Part shown: one piece after another, positions 60,899 to 64,000 of the stretch
Numbering within the stretch: the first letter of the stretch is position 1
Layout of the letters: every line of letters starts with the position of its first letter
Source of the DNA: Rotaria macrura
Lineage: Eukaryota; Rotifera; Eurotatoria; Philodinida; Philodinidae
Length of the DNA stretch: 64,000 bases
NCBI GenBank assembly: GCA_900239685.1
Contig: OENT01000260.1
Span: 1-64,000 of the forward strand
Direction of reading: 5' to 3'
Made by a program: the position numbers and the translations under genes
The notes under the pieces: model-generated
Seen by the model: the letters and a program-made list of their open reading frames with translations, nothing else
What the model was told of the DNA's origin: nothing
Databases searched by the model: none

Positions 60899-62715
60899 AT
60901 AATCAAACAATGAAAAGAACTATATATTCATTTAGTTATTAAATGGAGATTTTCTTTTTAGTGATCATTTTACTAATCAAGAAGTCGAACTTAATTTGTT
61001 AATCCAACTTAAGTATTGATTTTATTCATTGTTCGATTTTCTTTTTTCATATTTTCAAAAAAATTAACACATATTTAAAAATTACTTTTTCATTTTTTTT
61101 TACTGATCTATTATTCATATTCATCAATGCCTATGAATTCTTATGACGAACTTTGTAATAAAACGACTTCTATATTTCTTCATTCATGCAATTTGAATGA
61201 TTGATTTTTCTACAAGTAGAACGTACTATGGACAGATTTTTGTGCACGACATTACTACAGTCCTTTTGAATGAAAAATTTCCATATAGTATGAAATGAAT
61301 CAAGGTCGATCCTATCGCTTGATTTCAGATATTGAACACCCCAATGTATGGAGAAGCCACTATCAATCGAATCGGGAGTGTCTGATGTGAAGCTTTCTAT
61401 TTCTAGTGTAAGCAGACAGTTTAAAGTGGCATTTTGAAAGTTCCATAGTTTGAACACTTTTTGATTGAATTATAAAATATTTAACACTGAGATTGTGATG
61501 CTTACTTCAAAAACCGATGAAAGACACTAGTATCAAAAATGACATGTGCTAAATAACATGATACTCAAAGCCATTGCTTCTTAAATAGTGTACAATGAAA
61601 CATTGAAATTCGAAAACAAAAAACAGTTATAAAACGAATCCCAAAAGTATTATCTTTTATGATTGACAATGAATGGTCCTAAGTCGCTCACAATATTTTT
61701 GATTGTCCTTTAATTACTGATCTGGAGCTTAGTTTTTAGGAGCAATCCTACTTATATTTGGGTGAAACGTAGATCTTTTGAGAACAAGAATAGTGTACTT
61801 CTCTTTGGACTCAGTACTAATTTTATGTGAGAATATATAAATGGAGAAGATGACCGGGAAATTTTATTTAAATTATTTACCGATTATAATCACTGAACTC
61901 TCTAGAATCTCCATTAAACACAAGTGTTTCAACTTGAAAAATTGAGTCATAAAAATGGCCTCGTACAACATAATTTATGCATAGATTGAATTTTTGAATC
62001 ATTCAATAGCAAAATCAAGGATTTTTCTGCTGTAGAAATTGTACAGTATCCAATGAGTTATCGTAATCATACACATGATGGTATAATCGAGGTTTAACAT
62101 TGATATTTTGAAATGTATCGCATGACGTCAAAATATCTGCACAATGATCTTGTCTTTGTCACCAAGTTTAATCAATCCAAATCGTTGCAAGACGGATTCA
62201 TGTTACAGTAAGATTTCTAGCATAAATTGAAGAAAGAAAAGTCAAACCGTGAAAAAATTTGTGCAAAAATGCCAGGACTCAAATATCTTTTATATTAAAT
62301 AGACTAGATCTCTAGAGAAAGGCAACGATGCAAAGAAATTAAGTTGAAACTTATTAAAAACTAGAATGAGAACCAACGAATATACGAATGTAGCAGAAAG
62401 ACGATAAAGTTCAAATTTTCTATTAATGTCATCTCTAATTTCTTCCATTTTCAATTTTCTTTTGAAAGAAATACATTTCATGTTATTTCGTACGAACGAT
62501 CTTGAACATTGGTTATTCAATTTTAAAAAAATTTTATTAATCAAGAAAAAAAAACATTCTTTTGTTTGTGAAACACTTGCTTAGCAAAAAGAAGAGATCT
62601 CTACTGATCACATACATCGGCAAATGGAAATACACTGGTACAAATGTGCAAAAGATAATATCAGATCTGTCGCATTTTATAAAAAGAAAAAGGAAAACAT
62701 TAAAATGATCATTGT
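60899..62715. other. Intergenic, no clear gene
   Basis: About 1.8 kb. A minus-strand frame at 61170-61457 (LWNFQNATLNCLLTLEIESFTSDTPDSIDSGFSIHWGVQYL and onward) has fairly coding-like composition but no start context, partner exon or known motif. A second at 62290-62544 has one hydrophobic stretch and is probably chance. No repeat is evident. Confidence 0.45.
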
Positions 62716-64000
62716 TTATTCGATTTGGAATAAATTAAGTAATGTTTGTCGAATAGTTTTTAATTCGTCAAGATTTTGTTCCCAATCGGTTTCTGTTAAT
62801 AAATTCATAACCTGTTCAGATCTCTCGTCGCTATCATTAAGAAATAAATCATCATTAAACATAACACATGTGTCATATAAATGTTGAGCTGCTTGTCGTC
62901 TAACCCATGGATAATTATGAAGAAAAAAATTCGTTAATAGTTTTAATACTAGATTTCTTAAGTCGACATTATTAAATTGTAATAATGAACAATATAATTT
63001 AATAAAATTTAAATATAATGTTGGATTATTATTCAATGTTTGCATTTTTTTTATTAATATATCTTCTAGTAAATGTATAACAGTTGTCCAATGTTGAATG
63101 AATTCCTTTGAATAATTTTCATAATAATTATCGAAAGTTGATTGTGATAGAAGACGTTCACATGCTTGTATACATGGTATAATAATACGTACTTGTAAAT
63201 GTTGTTTTTCATGAAAAATTTTTTCTAAATCATTCAGAAGTAAACTTATTAAATTATGATTTGTTTTGTTTGATAATAAATATGCATATAATGCTTGACT
63301 GGCATTTGATAAATCACCTGCTGTTATTAAACAATTTAACCATGTGATATAGCGATATTTATCATACATTAATAAATGAACGATTAATGAGAAAACTTGT
63401 TGAGAATTACGCCAATCGATATCAGTTTGGTTAAGAAAAATTCTATCAAGTTCACTTTTATATTCAATCGATTGTTCAAAGTTAATAGTTAAAAATTCAA
63501 CTAGTGCCTTGCCACTTACCATACGTAAATCATCGATTTTCGAACATAAATTGGTTAAAATTGAATTAAAACAATTGTGCAGTATTGTGACAGTTAAAAA
63601 ATATTTCGTGTTATTATTTTCATTGATTAATTTAAGTAGACGTACTAGTTGTGTACAAGCTATTTCACGTACGAGACGACCTGAATCACCAAAGCGATCA
63701 TTGGTATAATCACGTGTACAACGAAGAAATGAATTTATGAATTTATTTATCAGATCTTGACTTGACAATGGTGATAATGGATCGAGATGAATATTTTCGT
63801 AGATATTGCAGAGAGCAATCAAAGTATCTTTACGTTGTTTGATTAAATGTTGAGTTTGATGCGTAATCGTGATTAAATTGAATAAGCAATCAATTACTTT
63901 ATTTATTGTATTACTTGCTAGTAACATCTGACGTGGAAGGGATGCAATAGCTAAAGAAAAACCTTGTCGAATATGTTCTTGAGAAGTTGTAGAAATTTTG
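62716..64000 (-). CDS. TBCD: Tubulin-folding cofactor D, C-terminal part (partial)
   Basis: One open block runs from the right window edge to the stop at 62716, giving about 427 residues of a protein that continues beyond 64000. The in-frame Met at 63927 is internal: coding sequence (STTSQEHIRQGFSLAIASLPRQ) precedes it. It matches the C-terminal HEAT-repeat region of cofactor D: RCTRDYTNDRFGDSGRLVREIACTQLVRLL, CSKIDDLRMVSGKALVEFL, DIDWRNSQQVFSLIVHLLMYDKYRYITWL, then NYPWVRRQAAQHLYDTCVM and TDWEQNLDELKTIRQTLLNLF at the end. Cofactor D binds beta-tubulin during assembly of the alpha/beta dimer and can also take tubulin dimers apart. No intron is seen in this part. The call is firm. Confidence 0.92.
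   Translation of the reverse strand, partial: KISTTSQEHIRQGFSLAIASLPRQMLLASNTINKVIDCLFNLITITHQTQHLIKQRKDTLIALCNIYENIHLDPLSPLSSQDLINKFINSFLRCTRDYTNDRFGDSGRLVREIACTQLVRLLKLINENNNTKYFLTVTILHNCFNSILTNLCSKIDDLRMVSGKALVEFLTINFEQSIEYKSELDRIFLNQTDIDWRNSQQVFSLIVHLLMYDKYRYITWLNCLITAGDLSNASQALYAYLLSNKTNHNLISLLLNDLEKIFHEKQHLQVRIIIPCIQACERLLSQSTFDNYYENYSKEFIQHWTTVIHLLEDILIKKMQTLNNNPTLYLNFIKLYCSLLQFNNVDLRNLVLKLLTNFFLHNYPWVRRQAAQHLYDTCVMFNDDLFLNDSDERSEQVMNLLTETDWEQNLDELKTIRQTLLNLFQIE

Overview
The window looks like nuclear DNA from a small invertebrate animal. It is AT-rich, and its genes are cut by many short GT-AG introns of about 50-70 bases. The recognisable proteins are animal ones: tafazzin, ERp29, clathrin heavy chain, Derlin-2, a ZEB/zfh-1 factor, NEDD8 protease, a GOLM-type Golgi protein and cofactor D. 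Compact genes, splice acceptors almost touching start codons and a LEA-like secretory protein fit a rotifer, probably a bdelloid. That placement is inference: no species marker is visible.

Layout. 0.5-1.2 kb: a small secreted protein (+) of unknown family. 2.2 kb: a 44-bp-stem hairpin. 3.6-4.9 kb: tafazzin (-), 9 exons. 5.1-6.5 kb: a stretch bracketed by copies of a short AAATCAGG motif, possibly an old mobile element. 8.5-10.0 kb: ERp29 (-), ending in KDEL. 10.7-12.3 kb: an 8-exon LEA/apolipoprotein-like amphipathic helical protein with a signal peptide (-), followed by what may be a decayed relative. 14.8-15.2 kb: a possible small secreted Cys-rich protein (-). 17.5-30.0 kb: clathrin heavy chain (+), 23 exons, 1673 residues, apparently intact. 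31.2-33.1 kb: Derlin-2-like (+). 33.1-39.3 kb: six kilobases of simple repeats and purine/pyrimidine tracts without convincing genes, upstream of the ZEB/zfh-1 gene (39.3-42.5 kb, +). 44.8-46.8 kb: a CABIT-domain protein (+). 47.0-47.7 kb: the 3' exons of an unrecognised gene (-). 48.0-48.8 kb: SENP8-like protease (+). 49.4-53.0 kb: GOLM1/GOLM2-like type II Golgi protein (+). 53-60 kb: gene-poor, with a THAP-like relic, a 151-bp-arm foldback element around an assembly gap and a possible two-exon gene (-). 60.2-60.9 kb: a secreted protein resembling the M15 DD-peptidase fold but apparently lacking its zinc ligands (+). 62.7-64.0 kb: the C-terminal part of tubulin cofactor D (-), running off the window.

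The genes do not form one pathway, but several serve the secretory and endomembrane system: ERp29 (ER chaperone), Derlin-2 (ER-associated degradation), GOLM-like (Golgi), clathrin (vesicle coat) and the signal-peptide LEA-like protein. Such adjacency may be chance in a compact genome. Every exon chain was checked by hand for reading phase and GT-AG borders. No homology search, RNA mapping or folding program was run.
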